Shown here piece by piece: positions 53,878-64,000 of a DNA stretch of 64,000 bases. The position numbers and the translations under genes were made by a program. The notes beneath the pieces were generated by a model. The model did not search any database and was not told the origin of the DNA. It saw nothing but the letters and a program-made list of their open reading frames with translations. Position 1 is the stretch's first letter. Each line of letters opens with the position of its first letter. Origin of the DNA: Rhabditophanes sp. KR3021 (lineage: Eukaryota; Nematoda; Chromadorea; Rhabditida; Alloionematidae); the NCBI GenBank assembly GCA_963281155.1, contig CAUJLY010000001.1:6634001-6698000 (forward strand), in the 5' to 3' direction.

Positions 53878-56800
53878 CTACCAAATTGAACACTTATTCT
53901 CAGGATTCATAGGATCTCCCTTTTTACAGCCAAAAGCCTTTGAAAACTCAGGTACATTACTCAAAGTCCCAATTACTCTGTACTTTCCTATAATGTGGAT
54001 AATAATATTGATAAATGAAATTGTTATACAATACTTTAAAACTTTTAATTTTAATGCTGCTTACAACCAATTTATTTGTATAATGTCATTTAAAATAAAA
54101 TTTAGGGACTGTGTAACAACAGTTCTTTATGATTTTGAATATTCACAAGTTTAAGCTAATTGCGTGCTATATTTAAGACATAATTTAATGCATATTGGCA
54201 ATTCTTATTAATTTTAGTCGTTGGCGATCGCTTCAACTAGGTGCTAGTACTCTAAAATGGATGAAAGGCAAAGAAGAAAGAAACTCAATAGATCTATCGC
54301 GGTTGTTTCTGAGGAAAATGTAGGCAGCATGTCAAGGTTAAACTGAAAGCCGGACACTACTTCTAGCGACCACTGCCCGAGGATGTTTTCAACAACTTAT
54401 CATCATGGAAACCTTCGTTGTCATGGTACACAGAAAAGACTATTGAATTTAGAGAACAAATATAAAAACTTGTCAAAGATGCTAAAGAAGAATGATATTC
54501 TATAAAAAAGGCGAAAGAAGATTCCTTAGCTAAAAATAAAGTGGCAATCCAATTAAAGGCCAGCATTCAGTATATTGCTTTATTGATGTAAAACCAGAAA
54601 CATTTGTGAGGCAATGATTGGTTATAAGAAGATTGTTTTGTATACAGAACAAACCGGTAAGGAAATTGACGACTAGATCTTTTTAATTGTGACTGATCAA
54701 AATATTTGGATGATCAATGGACTTTTAGCTAAGGGTGTTAGGTCAGAGATAGAAGAACGATATAAACCTGATTTTAGCAAATATAAGAATAAGGGAACTA
54801 ATCTTGAATTGAAATGCTCATCGTGCGGAAGTTATTCAGATTTGCTTATTGGTCACAATTCACATATAAAAAAGGTATTGTGAGAAGTTAGCAGTTGATT
54901 CAATTCAATATGGTCAACAATGAAGCTATTTTGATTCTGGAAAAGCATCTCTATTGTTTATCAGTCTTATGGGTTCTAAGAAAAATAAAGAAGTCGCCGA
55001 CTTAACTTTGGATGATTTCACTGACTATACATGTATTGAGTATTTTTTACAGTATTAAAATATTTTTGTTTGTAAACCCATTGATTTTGTTTTTAAATAT
55101 CAGTCCCATTTTAGCGCTTTAATACCTGGTGCATGAACATCTCCAAACAGACTCATTTTTAGCGAAGTTTCACTGCTAACTCCACACCAAAAAGAAGCAA
55201 AGTTTAAGAAGAAAATTTGATCCATGGTATATTGAGGTGCCTTTGCTAATCTATAGTCAGTCTTATCCTCACTATTCTTAATAAGATATGCTTTATAAGC
55301 TGCCTTGATGCCGGCTAAATCAGCTGTATTTTCAGTAACAGTATTAGCACCGTTAATACAGCCAATATCAGGATAACAATAACCGTTAAATTGTTTAATT
55401 AAACATTGTAGAGATTTATCGAAATGAACAGTACTTGAATTTGACCACCAGTTATTGATATTGCCATATGCGTCATAATTGGCACCATTAGAATCAAAGC
55501 CATGTGACATTTCGCTATAAAAATTAATTTTTAAACATAAATTAAAAACCTACTGCCCAACAACAGCTCCCGCAGCTCCATAATTAGCGGCATCAGGATA
55601 ACCGTGATTGTAGAAAGGTTTCACTAATTCCCCAGCTGGGATGCTAAATGAATTTGAAGTTGCTGTGTACCAAGCATCAGTTACGACTGGTGGTCCATGA
55701 AAATCTAATCTATCAACAATCCCACCCAATGGCTCGAAATTTTTAATAACCGCCCATGATCTCAAATTTAAATTTAAAGATAGAAATGTAACTTTGGCTG
55801 GAACATGTAGCTTTTCATAGTAAATAGCTTGAGCTGTCTTATTCTTTACCCAATCAGGATACCCAACAAATGTATCCATGAATAAAGCTTTCTTCATCGC
55901 AGCTGCTTTAGTGTCTAGATCCATCCAAGTTGATTCTATCATCAAGTCTTGCAGGCCTTCCTTTACTGATTCTACCATTATTTGCGCACCTTTTCTAATA
56001 TCATCACCAAAATATGAATCAATGTATGCTTCAGCTGAAAATAGGCAATAATATTAATAAGTAAATTCTTTATCCAATACTTGGAACCCTGTATTTTTTA
56101 AATTTGAATGTTGGGCACAACCGATACATTTGTCAGCAACGAGTCATCTTGAAAAGGTGCAACAAAAAAACAATGGAATTTAGAGAAGAAGTTGAACACC
56201 GAATTGAAGATGCTAAGGAAGAGGATTATACACCTATTGAATATGTTTTTTGTTTGTGTATCAATAAATTTGGTTTTAAATATTAGTCCTTTTTACCTGT
56301 TGCATACCCCAAGTTTGGCATTTCGTAGTTTCCTCTAATGTAAGAGAGACATAACTTATCCTTTGGAGTAACTTGGTTTGTTTTTTTATATAGCACTGCA
56401 TTAAAATCAGCTAAAGCTTGAGTGTATTCTGAAGACATATAAGGTAATGAATATTTAATCAACCTCCAGATCATATAGTTCTGAATGTCTCTTGGTCTAT
56501 ATTTTTTTAAAATATTAATTACAGAAGTCATGTAAGTAGTTGAGTCTAAGTTAATAATCGCATCTCCTTTCTTTATATCAGACCAAACTTGGTCAGGCAA
56601 CAAATTACTTAAGAAATCAGTCCATTTAAAATTTGGAATCTGTTTGCTTAACATATCTAAATTCCACAGAGATTCTTGTCCTTGTCCTTGGTAGTCAAGA
56701 TAAGTAGCATTAGCAAGGTCAATTTCAATTTGCAACATATTCTTAAAATCATCCTGATCAAATCCTTTTGCCGGTACTTTAACTCCCATGTCACGTGCCA

Positions 56801-57602
56801 GCAAATTCGCAACATTCTGTTGTAAAGTCGAATAAGCTGTCATTGCTTCAGTATTTGATAAATAAGTATCTTGCATAAAAATACCTAATCCAAGTGGCAG
56901 CATTGATCCAGTTGTCCACATGATGGTTAAATTAGATTGATAGTCATACCCCATGGCATACGTGTAGACAAAGGTATCAATTCCAAATTTGTTTTTAAGA
57001 TAGCCCATTTGAGATTCAAAAGAATACTTGCCGGCTGTATAGAAATCATCAAAGGTGGAGTCAATGACTGGCCATTTCCCATGACCATCAGTAAAACCAT
57101 TTAAAGTGCCTTCTTCTGCTTTTCCATCAAATAGTAATGCACCAAGAACTTTGCCTTTGGCCGTTTCAGCTAATGTATCTGAGAGGCAAGTATCATAAAA
57201 TTGAATTGCCTTTGAAAGACCTTGAGAAGCTTTAGTGATATCAGCTACTTTGATTGCCTTTGCTATCATGTCGCCAACACTTTGAGACACTAGATCATAT
57301 TGTGACCAGGAAGAGGTAAAATTGGGAGCGACATTATGAGTAGGCCAATTTCCACAAGCAAATTCATAAAAATCATCACAAGGATTAACAGAAGTATTTA
57401 TGCGTTGCAATAAATCAGTAGCAAATTCATTTGAAATAGGATCATCCTTCAGAACCACACTAGGTTGAGTCTGTTGAGGTGAATTAGTACTACCCGGCGA
57501 ACTGTTATTAGAAGCTATAATCAAAGAAGCAATACTAACTCCCAAAATAGCTAAAACCAAAACAACTCCAACAACAATCAAGCCAACCGCAGCCTTTTTC
57601 AT
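53878..57602 (-). CDS. M13 family metallopeptidase (neprilysin/ECE-like)
   Basis: Four exons (56297-57602, 55554-56034, 55126-55514, 53878-53987), 761 residues. A short cytosolic end MKK is followed by one membrane anchor (GLIVVGVVLVLAILGVSI, residues 6-30), so it is type II. The ectodomain has PCDDFYEFACGNW near the start. The zinc site GHEMSHGFD is rebuilt across an intron and ENTADLAG supplies the third ligand. VHAPGKYRVIGTLSN and a terminal CSIW complete the fold. Role from family: peptide processing or degradation at the cell surface. Introns 1 and 3 (262 and 1,138 nt) carry antisense elements; intron 2 is 39 nt. A minus-strand TATAAATAG lies about 40 nt upstream of the ATG. Confidence 0.95.
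53988..55125 (+). mobile_element. Intron-resident antisense degenerate element, copy 7 (neprilysin intron 3)
   Basis: The intron is 1,138 nt, in a gene on the minus strand. The element reads on the plus strand, again antisense. Broken coding-like pieces run from about 54257 (MDERQRRKKLNRSIA) through 54689-54883 (LELKCSSCGSYSDLLIGH, zinc-finger-like) to about 55056 (TDYTCIEYFLQY stop). Its two ends are shared with the shorter intron 1 copy. Confidence 0.6.
56035..56296 (+). mobile_element. Short antisense element, copy 8 (neprilysin intron 1), internal-deletion form
   Basis: The intron is 262 nt. Plus-strand MEFREEVEHRIEDAKEED aligns at nucleotide level with TTGAATTTAGAGAACAA...AAAGATGCTAAAGAAGAA in copy 7 (54437-54496). 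It is then fused directly to YTPIEYV, matching copy 7's last block TDYTCIEYF, some 500 nt further on. The ends near the host donor also match (AATATTTAAAACCAAA versus ATATTTAAAAACAAAA). Reads as a copy that lost its middle but kept both ends. Confidence 0.55.
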
Positions 57603-57640
57603 TTTAGAAAGAATAATCAAATACAAGTACAGCTAACAAA

Positions 57641-57649
57641 CTATTTATA
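57641..57649 (-). promoter_or_regulatory. TATA-like box, neprilysin
   Basis: Minus-strand TATAAATAG about 40 nt upstream of the start codon. Confidence 0.4.
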
Positions 57650-58220
57650 CAAATGTACAATTATTTGCATAACTTTTGTACCACCTTTTAGTACATCTAG
57701 AAAAGATAACTAATCAGTAACCACAAAATACTCACTTCACACAATAATAAATATTATGATGTAACAATCCTTTTATCAGTTTCTTGGTATGATTGATGCA
57801 TCAAAGTCTGTTTATAATTAAAATGATTTGATTAATGAGAATAATTTTCCAAGAAAAAGTATACAACGAACTTTATTTATGATTAAAACAATTTAATAGA
57901 GTAGATTAATTATTTAATTCAAAAGTATATGATATTTATAGTTGGCAAAATTCAAAGATATTATTTGTTAGAAAGGAAAAAAATTTTATAACAAAATAAA
58001 TTGATCAACCCATCAATTATAATTGTGTTGGGATGATTCCATTTTTTAAATTGTTTTATTATATATGTTAAACAATGGCCAATTAATTAAAGCTCATTTT
58101 AATGGGTCTGTTTGAAGGAAATGCAATATGCTGTTGTAAATTGGATGTATGTAATTAATCATGTTTTTATTTATATATTTTATTAGAAGTAATAAAGTTA
58201 AAATAAATGGAAGGATACTC
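57650..58220. other. Intergenic, 0.57 kb
   Basis: AT-rich upstream region of the neprilysin gene and downstream region of the small gene at 58.2-58.45 kb. Nothing recognised. Confidence 0.4.
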
Positions 58221-58223
58221 TTT

Positions 58224-58454
58224 TTAAATGTAATTTCTGATAAATCGTGAAATTTTAAATCCTTCCATCCAATGATGTCCTGGATCTTGAGCAGCATTTG
58301 GATTACCAGTTCCAGTTGGACCTTGATCTGGCGGACCTCCCATATCACTACCCATATCGATCATATAATAAGTATTAATTGCCAGCAATACCAAGCTAGA
58401 AACTTGCATCAAGAAGGATAAAACATAATAGGCTGTTTTAAGGTAAGGATGCAT
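58224..58454 (-). CDS. Small single-pass membrane or secreted protein
   Basis: A 76-residue frame with ATG start. The N-terminal half is one hydrophobic helix (YYVLSFLMQVSSLVLLAINT), the second half is Gly/Pro-rich (MGSDMGGPPDQGPTGTG) and the last part GFKISRFIRNYI. A minus-strand TATAAATA box lies about 45 nt upstream (58499-58506), which favours a real gene. Family unknown. A 3' intron is possible because the end is basic and short. Confidence 0.5.
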   Translation of the reverse strand: MHPYLKTAYYVLSFLMQVSSLVLLAINTYYMIDMGSDMGGPPDQGPTGTGNPNAAQDPGHHWMEGFKISRFIRNYI

Positions 58455-58506
58455 TTTATGTCTTAATTAAAAGTGTTAATTGAACTGTGTTTTCTTCTTA
58501 TTTATA

Positions 58507-58971
58507 CCAATTTGTTGGTTCCCACGAAAGTTAATCATATCACAAAATAATGATATTTCAGTGATGCAATAAATTAGCTGACTTTTCATCATATTACACC
58601 ATCATTTTGCATTTATGATAAACCAAAAAAATGTGAACGATGTTTAAATTATTAAATTTGTTTTACATGTATAAATGAATATTAGCATAAAAATATTTTG
58701 CAAGTTGTATGATTAAATATTTGGCTAGTTTTTGTACTACATGCAAATTTAGGAAACTTTTGTATTACATTTATTTACACTAGTATTCAGAAATGGTTTA
58801 TTTGACTAGATTTAACCATGAACATGTCAAAATTTAATAATTAGATTGCATCAAGCTAGAATATAAAAAAGTTATTTAATTGAAACATAAAAATGTTATT
58901 CAAATGAATAGAAGATATAAGAAAAGTATTTGTCTTGTAATTTAACCGTGTCATTTCATGTATCTCATTCC
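58507..58971. other. Intergenic, 0.46 kb
   Basis: AT-rich, divergent between the small membrane gene and the PDZ pseudogene. The minus frame 58856-59098 overlaps the PDZ region and is treated as a shadow. Confidence 0.4.
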
Positions 58972-59829
58972 ATGGCAAACCAAAGTGACTCCGCCACTGA
59001 CTCAAAGGTATATGCTCCCCAACTAACACTCCAGGAGAATCACTCAGAGCAGCACCCAATGGTCGAATGGTCATTGTCCAAGTCCAAACCAACACCATTA
59101 GCTATGGCAAAATCCATGTAGGAGATTCAATTCTAAAAGTGAACGGGATCAAAGTCGAAGACCCAGTTTATTTCACCGTATTACTCAATTCTGCCAAAGA
59201 TGCCACATTACAGATTGAATTTTTGAGAAACGATAAGAAGACTCAGGAGATGGTAAAAAAATTGATGCTTTAGCTGATAGAAACATGTTCCTTCGCAAGG
59301 AAGATTATGTATGTAGTTTAGTTAGTATTGCTTTGCAAAAGGCAAGAAAACTAGGAATACGACATTTCCGAAACCGCGTTTTAGTTTCAAAGACAGAGCC
59401 AGGATCAATTTCTGCAGATGCCTTGAAGCCAGGAAACCATATTATTGAGATAGAAACATATTGTCTCTGATAAGGATATTACTGGAGCTTTATTAATAAG
59501 TCATTTTCAGGAAAGTCAAGAAATTTATTAATAATATGCCAATTTAGGCTTCAACCAAAGCAACAATAGTTATTGCCAGACCAGACTGCGATAGATCCTG
59601 GGTCAAAAAAGCCCTTGAAAAGCCAATCTTAGATGCCCCTAGTATTCGCCTAGCCGACGATATTCGTGATATTGCTGCCCGTGAAAGATACAATATCAAG
59701 GCAAATGCCAAACCATTTATGAAAAAAGGCCCTCAGAATGACAAAGTAGCTGTCATTACTGATATCATTAAAGAGCATCAAATAGTCTCCGATAACGATG
59801 AAAAAGGTTTACGCAAAGTTAAAAAATAA
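58972..59829 (+). pseudogene. Two-PDZ nematode protein, disrupted
   Basis: Adjacent coding pieces match a nematode family with two PDZ domains. The first has ISYGKIHVGDSILKVNGIKV, the second HFRNRVLVSKTEPGSISAD and VSDKDITGALLI. The end is DCDRSWVKKALEKPILDAPS, RLADDIRDIAARERY, KGLRKVKK stop. Reading through needs indels at several points: the N-terminal part (about 59000), A7 at 59255-59261, GAAAC at 59453-59457 and GGAAAG at 59510-59515. The number of breaks in 850 nt is higher than in other genes here, so decay is more likely than sequence error. A 37-nt intron (GTCAAG...TTTAG) may precede the last piece. Confidence 0.55.
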
Positions 59830-61023
59830 TGATCCTAGCAATTTCGCTAATTTAATTGATAACATCTTTTTTGCACCACATCGTTTTAAAATGGCACAAC
59901 TAAGTTATTTAAAATAACTAGAATATACCTAGTAAAATCCGGCGTTCGGAAATTGTTTATTCTAGCATATAATTGAACCATTTGTAAATTTTAACCTCGG
60001 TTTGAATTAATTAGATAGCTTTTAATATCACATTTACCATTTTTTGAAGGAAAATATAGACATGTATGATTGTCAATTAAATATTTTTTGTAAATTAAAA
60101 TAACTTTTTATATTTGACACATTTATCTTATTAAGCAATCTACAAACTTAATTTAAGTTTACAGCATATCATTCAAGTAACATTATTTTATTTACAATTC
60201 GATTTCATTAACAAATTTAACTTTGTAATTAGGTAATACATTTTTTGTGTTATCTTTGTTGTAATAGTGTTATGTGTGTACTTTTTATTTATTTGCACGA
60301 AACCAAAAAATCGCATGTAAATAACGATCAAATGTTTACTGCGTATTACTTATCAAATTATGGCAGAAAAGTGTAATAATTTAATCTTTTTTGTTTAATC
60401 TCCATCGTACGTGGAGTTTGTGTTTAAAAGTGCATTAAACTGAAATTATCACACAATTTTTATCACATCACAAGATATACGCAACTACGAATAAATATAA
60501 ATAGACCACGATTGTCCAAACACTCATTCCATTTCCTTCACTAATTTAATGAAAATATGCTATTTTGACGTTGAAGAGTGTGTTGAAGTTTCTCGCCTAA
60601 TTTGCAACTCTCAAATTTAAAGCCGTGAGAGAAATGTAGAGTTGGTATAAAACGTTCCTAATTTTGCCAAAATTACAATAAGCGGCAATAACAACTGGCG
60701 CGTTGGAAACAAATTTATGAGATATAAACCTGTATACTCATCTCTTCCATAGTCTTTTCTTTTAAAAACAATTTTCCAAACCTCAACGACTTCTATCTAA
60801 ATATTAGAGAAACGGTAAAAACTTAGTCATGCTTAATTACATCATACACACGGTTTTGCTATAAATATAGTTAATTTTGAGAGACTCGATATTTCCTTGA
60901 CACGTAATGTATGTACATTTTTGACACTACCTCTAAATATTTGTAATATTATCCCTAGTGACAGAGTTATAAAAAATTGTTTGTTTGCTCGTTCTTTTAC
61001 CTTTCCGATTATTTCTATTTTCA
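59830..61023. other. Intergenic, 1.2 kb, no gene seen
   Basis: AT-rich region upstream of the first GST. No gene, repeat or RNA recognised. Confidence 0.45.
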
Positions 61024-61030
61024 TATAAAA
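61024..61030 (+). promoter_or_regulatory. TATA-like box, GST 1
   Basis: TATAAAA about 55 nt before the GST 1 start. A TCATTTTAG acceptor-like site lies between them at about 61064-61072. Confidence 0.4.
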
Positions 61031-61084
61031 AGCCTCCAAACATTCGTTTTAATTCATTTTTATCATTTTAGTAGATAAAGAAAA

Positions 61085-61775
61085 ATGGTTGGAGAACTTT
61101 CAAATGTCGTTGTCAATTATTTTGATGTTATGGGAAAAGTGAGTTAACCATGCAAAAAATAACCATTATACCTTGTTTCAGGCAGAAGTAATCCGCATTT
61201 TGCTTGGTTACAACGGCCAAACTTTCAAGGACAACAGAGTTCCTCACGATGACACCTGGCCAGCTATCAAGGAAAAATTGACCCTTCCATTCGGTCAAAT
61301 GCCAACCTTGGAATTCGAATTAGATGGAAAGAAAGAAATTCTTGCACAATCACGTGCAATCGAGCTGTTTTTGGCTAAGCATTTTGGGCTTTTGCCAGAA
61401 TGCGAAGTTGGAGTTGCTAAGGTTCTCCAATACTGCCTTGGCATTGACGACTTGACCGCAAACTTTAGGCCATTGCTTTTGGAACAAGATGTTGAAAAAA
61501 AAGGGCAAATTATGAAAGTTCTTATTAATGATCACGTTAAACCTTTCTTGGTTCGCTATGACGCATTCTTGAAGAGTAATGGAACTGGATTTTTGGTTGG
61601 CAAAAAATTGTCAGTCGCCGATCTTGCTTTGTATCAATTCCTCTGGTTGGTGATCAACAAATTCAACATCGAACTTGACGTCAGCCTCGTTGAACTTTCC
61701 AAATTCTTCGAAAGAATTGGAAATGATGAAAAGTTGAAGAAATACATCGAATCAAGACCCGATACCAAATGGTAA
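61085..61775 (+). CDS. Sigma-like glutathione S-transferase 1
   Basis: Two exons (61085-61138, 61182-61775), 215 residues. The thioredoxin-like N-terminal domain has NYFDVMGKAEVIRILL (catalytic-type Tyr), then QMPTLEF and the GSH-binding QSRAIELFLAKHF. The C-terminal helical domain ends in LSVADLALYQFLW. Nematodes have a large expansion of this class. Role: glutathione conjugation or prostaglandin-type isomerisation, detoxification. The intron is 43 nt and interrupts the first beta-alpha unit. First of three tandem paralogues in the same direction. Confidence 0.92.
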
Positions 61776-62334
61776 CTTACCTACAACAATCCAGAATGAT
61801 ACCAATACTTTAATCAACAATCGCTTATTTTACAACCAAAATTACGCATCAAATCATTCTTACCTTTTACAATTAAAAATAAATACACATAACTTTTATA
61901 ACCTTGTATAAGAATGACGACATAATTCATTATAAATTAGTAACGATCATATGGTCAAACAATAAAGTTTTACATTAACTTCCTAAGTTTACCATACTAA
62001 TTAGTTAAAAACAAAAAATGTAGTTATTGGTATATAAGATTTGATTTATTTACATGTCTGTGACAAAAGCAAGTGTCCTTGTGCTTTTACCTATCTTTAT
62101 TATTGATATGAAAAAAATTCATGTAATGAATGATCCATCGTGTTTATGACTTATTTGTTCTTGATAGAAGTATGAAATTAAATGTACTGGTGAATGATTA
62201 AAGTAGATTAACACTCCTCTCTTTTTCGCTATATAAATCAGGCCATTTGTGGTAATACTTTTATATAAATATTTATAATTTAACAATACCAGATTCGTCT
62301 AATTCATAATATTCTATTATTATCGCCGGCTAAA
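61776..62334 (+). promoter_or_regulatory. Intergenic GST 1-GST 2 with TATA-like box
   Basis: TATAAA at 62232-62237, about 100 nt before GST 2. The rest is AT-rich with no gene. Confidence 0.4.
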
Positions 62335-62949
62335 ATGACTAATTTCAAACTAACCTACTTTGATTCAATGGGCCGAGCCGAAGTTATTCGCGCGATGTTC
62401 AACTACAGAGATGTTGCCTTTGAGGATGAGAGGATTAGCCATGAAGATTGGCTTAAAATCAAGGAAACTTTTGCGTTCAAGCAACTTCCAATGCTAACTA
62501 TCAATGGTACCGACCAATTATTTGAGTCAAGAGCAATAGAATTGTTTATTGCAAAGGAACTGGGTCTTATGCCAACATCCAATTTGGACCAAGCCAAGGT
62601 AGCTCAGTTTATCCTAAACCATGACAGTTTGTATGTTCATTGGTCTCTTTTGTTTGAAAAGGACGAAGAAGTTAAAGAAGTTGCAAATAAAGAATTCTTA
62701 AAAAACCACGTACTCCCTTTCTTATTTAAATACAATGAATGTCTTAAATCTAATCAGACTTCTTATCTCGTAGCTGACACCCTTACTCTAGCAGATTTTG
62801 CTTTTTACCAAATCGTTTTTGCCTACATCAATACCTTCAAACTTATTCTCACTGATGATTTATATGAAATCAAAAAGTTTATGAGTTTAATGGAATCTGA
62901 TCCCAAATACCAAGTTTATCTAAAACAAAGAAAAATTACAGCTTATTAA
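62335..62949 (+). CDS. Sigma-like glutathione S-transferase 2
   Basis: Intronless frame of 204 residues. TYFDSMGRAEVIRAMFNY gives the catalytic Tyr region. QLPMLTING is the cis-Pro loop and ESRAIELFIAKELG the GSH-binding serine-arginine. The helical domain has DTLTLADFAFYQIV. Clearly paralogous to GST 1 and GST 3. Loss or absence of the intron found in GST 1 distinguishes it. Confidence 0.93.
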   Translation: MTNFKLTYFDSMGRAEVIRAMFNYRDVAFEDERISHEDWLKIKETFAFKQLPMLTINGTDQLFESRAIELFIAKELGLMPTSNLDQAKVAQFILNHDSLYVHWSLLFEKDEEVKEVANKEFLKNHVLPFLFKYNECLKSNQTSYLVADTLTLADFAFYQIVFAYINTFKLILTDDLYEIKKFMSLMESDPKYQVYLKQRKITAY

Positions 62950-63180
62950 AACGAAACTCAATATACACTTTTTATTAAGTTCATCAATCTTAAGTATAAA
63001 AGTAACTCAATATACACTTTTTATTAAATTTATCTATCTATAGAAAGAAGCTCAATCTATACTTTTATTAAATCTACCTTTTTATCGTAAAAAGAAACTC
63101 AATATATACTTTTTCCTAAATTTACTTTTTATCATAAAAAGAAACTTAGTATAAATTGTTGTAAACTAAATTGTTTGGTG
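62950..63180. repeat. Tandem repeat downstream of GST 2
   Basis: Four and a half degenerate copies of a unit of about 50 nt built on GAAACTCAATATACACTTTT and a following TATTAAATTTATCT-like part, starting right after the stop codon. Confidence 0.75.
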
Positions 63181-63551
63181 AATAAATTTTATATTTTTGT
63201 ATTCTTTTTTGCAAAGTGAATTATATATTTTTAAAATGAATTTGAATGGAACTTTTAATTGAATAAACAACACAAAATTGAATACTTTCTATCAAAAGGA
63301 AGTGATTGCAACAACCTTGTTGACATTTTATTAAATAGATATGTATGCGGTCAAAGTAAAGTCAACTATAGATTGTAAAAGAGTAAAATTACGGCAATGT
63401 GTTGATTTGTGTATCGTTTGTTCCTTCTCTGTTCGTCCATTAACACAAACTCATAGATTAATGTACCTAAATTGACACACTTCAAAAAGTTGGGTGTATA
63501 TAAAGAAACGAAAATTGTGAAAGTCATATTATTTACCTTCAACAACAAATT
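63181..63551 (+). promoter_or_regulatory. Intergenic GST 2-GST 3 with TATA box
   Basis: TATATAAA at 63497-63504, 48 nt before the GST 3 ATG. The minus frame 63366-63548 is judged spurious. Confidence 0.45.
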
Positions 63552-64000
63552 ATGTCGACTACTAAATATTCTATTCTCTATTGGGATGCTACTGGCAGAG
63601 CTGAAACTAGTAGATTGATGTTCAATTTAGCCGGAGTTGCTTTTGAGGATGTTAGGATAAAATTTGAAGAATGGCCAGCTCTTAAAGCAAAACAACCTTT
63701 CTTGACAATGCCTGTTTTGACCATTGATGGAACCAAGAAATTGTGTCAAAGTCGTGCTATTGAAGTTTATTTGGCCAAGGAGTTCGGCTTTTATCCTACT
63801 GATCGTTGGGAAGCAGCTCAAGTCGATCAATTCATTCAAGCGCTTGATGATTATTTGCAAGTTTTAGATTAAATAAATGACATAATTATTATTTAGGATC
63901 CAATTTAAACCAATCTATTACGAACAAGATCCCGTTGCCAAAGGCAAGTTGATCCAACATTTCATCGATGTACCAGCACCTGAAATGTTAACTATCTTCA
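63552..64000 (+). CDS. Sigma-like glutathione S-transferase 3 (cut by window end)
   Basis: Exon 1 is 63552-63856, exon 2 begins at 63897 and runs off the window. ILYWDATGRAETSRLMFN contains the catalytic Tyr, TMPVLTIDG the cis-Pro loop and CQSRAIEVYLAKEFG the GSH site. The intron is best explained as GC-AG: the donor is GCAAGT at 63857 and the join gives FIQALDDYLIQFKPIYYEQD. A GT donor at 63861 leaves the wrong phase and an early stop. The paralogues support this reading (similar spacing between the FI.. helix and LLFEKD). Confidence 0.9.

Noticed and set aside
55514..55570. Apparent loss of the first zinc-ligand His (GQEMSH) in the M13 peptidase
   Set aside because: A GTAGGT donor after GGGCA and an acceptor before CGAAATG rebuild GGG CAC GAA, so the protein reads GHEMSHGFD and is intact.
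58856..59098. 80-residue minus frame opposite the PDZ gene
   Set aside because: Opposes a recognisable PDZ-coding strand and has no motif or promoter of its own.
63857..63900. Frameshift in GST 3
   Set aside because: A GC-AG intron with a GCAAGT donor restores the frame without any base change.

Overview
The window reads as AT-rich nuclear DNA of a nematode. The support is a cuticle collagen with the nematode N-terminal collagen domain, an FLP-type RFamide precursor close to FLP-24, CUB-like and IgGFc-binding secreted proteins, an ODR-2/Ly6-like protein, a nematode-type two-PDZ gene and a cluster of sigma-like glutathione S-transferases. Most introns are 27-60 nt with GT-AG ends, and several first coding exons sit just behind a TTTTAG acceptor, as expected for spliced-leader trans-splicing. 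No prokaryotic features, tRNA, rRNA, CRISPR array or intact transposase were seen. The species is not identified.

Layout. 0.4-6 kb (minus): SLC17-type transporter, CUB/VWA-like secreted protein, NDUFA11-like complex I subunit. 6.2-12.6 kb: Cdc42 (plus) and a PALS1/Stardust-type MAGUK (minus). 16.4-23 kb (plus): GAB/SOC-1-like adaptor, a small unknown gene, a K2P potassium channel. 23.4-30.4 kb (plus): cuticle collagen, tektin, Crumbs-like membrane protein. 30.7-36 kb: a broken armadillo-like gene, an ODR-2/Ly6-like gene, a small remnant. 37.7-41.1 kb (minus): IgGFc-binding-like protein and a VRK-like kinase. 41.7-47 kb (plus): CHD3/4/Mi-2 remodeller. 47.3-49.4 kb: two small unknown genes and flp-24. 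51.3-57.6 kb: RluA/RPUSD4-like pseudouridine synthase (plus) and an M13 neprilysin (minus). 58-59.8 kb: small membrane protein and a decayed PDZ gene. 61-64 kb: three sigma-like GSTs, the last cut by the window end.

The most unusual feature is a set of long introns (about 0.26-1.2 kb) among otherwise tiny ones. They lie in cdc-42, the SOC-1-like gene, tektin (two), the ODR-2-like gene and the neprilysin (two); one more copy is intergenic at 18.5-19.7 kb. Each holds a degenerate coding-like sequence, always antisense to the host gene. Several are recognisably related. The cdc-42 and SOC-1-like introns align almost from splice site to splice site, two introns are flanked by 7-nt direct repeats at the splice sites, and one neprilysin intron looks like an internally deleted version of its neighbour. 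I interpret these as introner-like mobile elements that created introns.

Functionally, Cdc42, a PALS1-type MAGUK and a Crumbs-like protein ending in GLI are core parts of apical polarity and lie within 24 kb. Tektin is unexpected in a nematode. Several otherwise intact genes (CHD, RPUSD4-like) carry single extra bases in A-runs, which are either sequence errors or real frameshifts.
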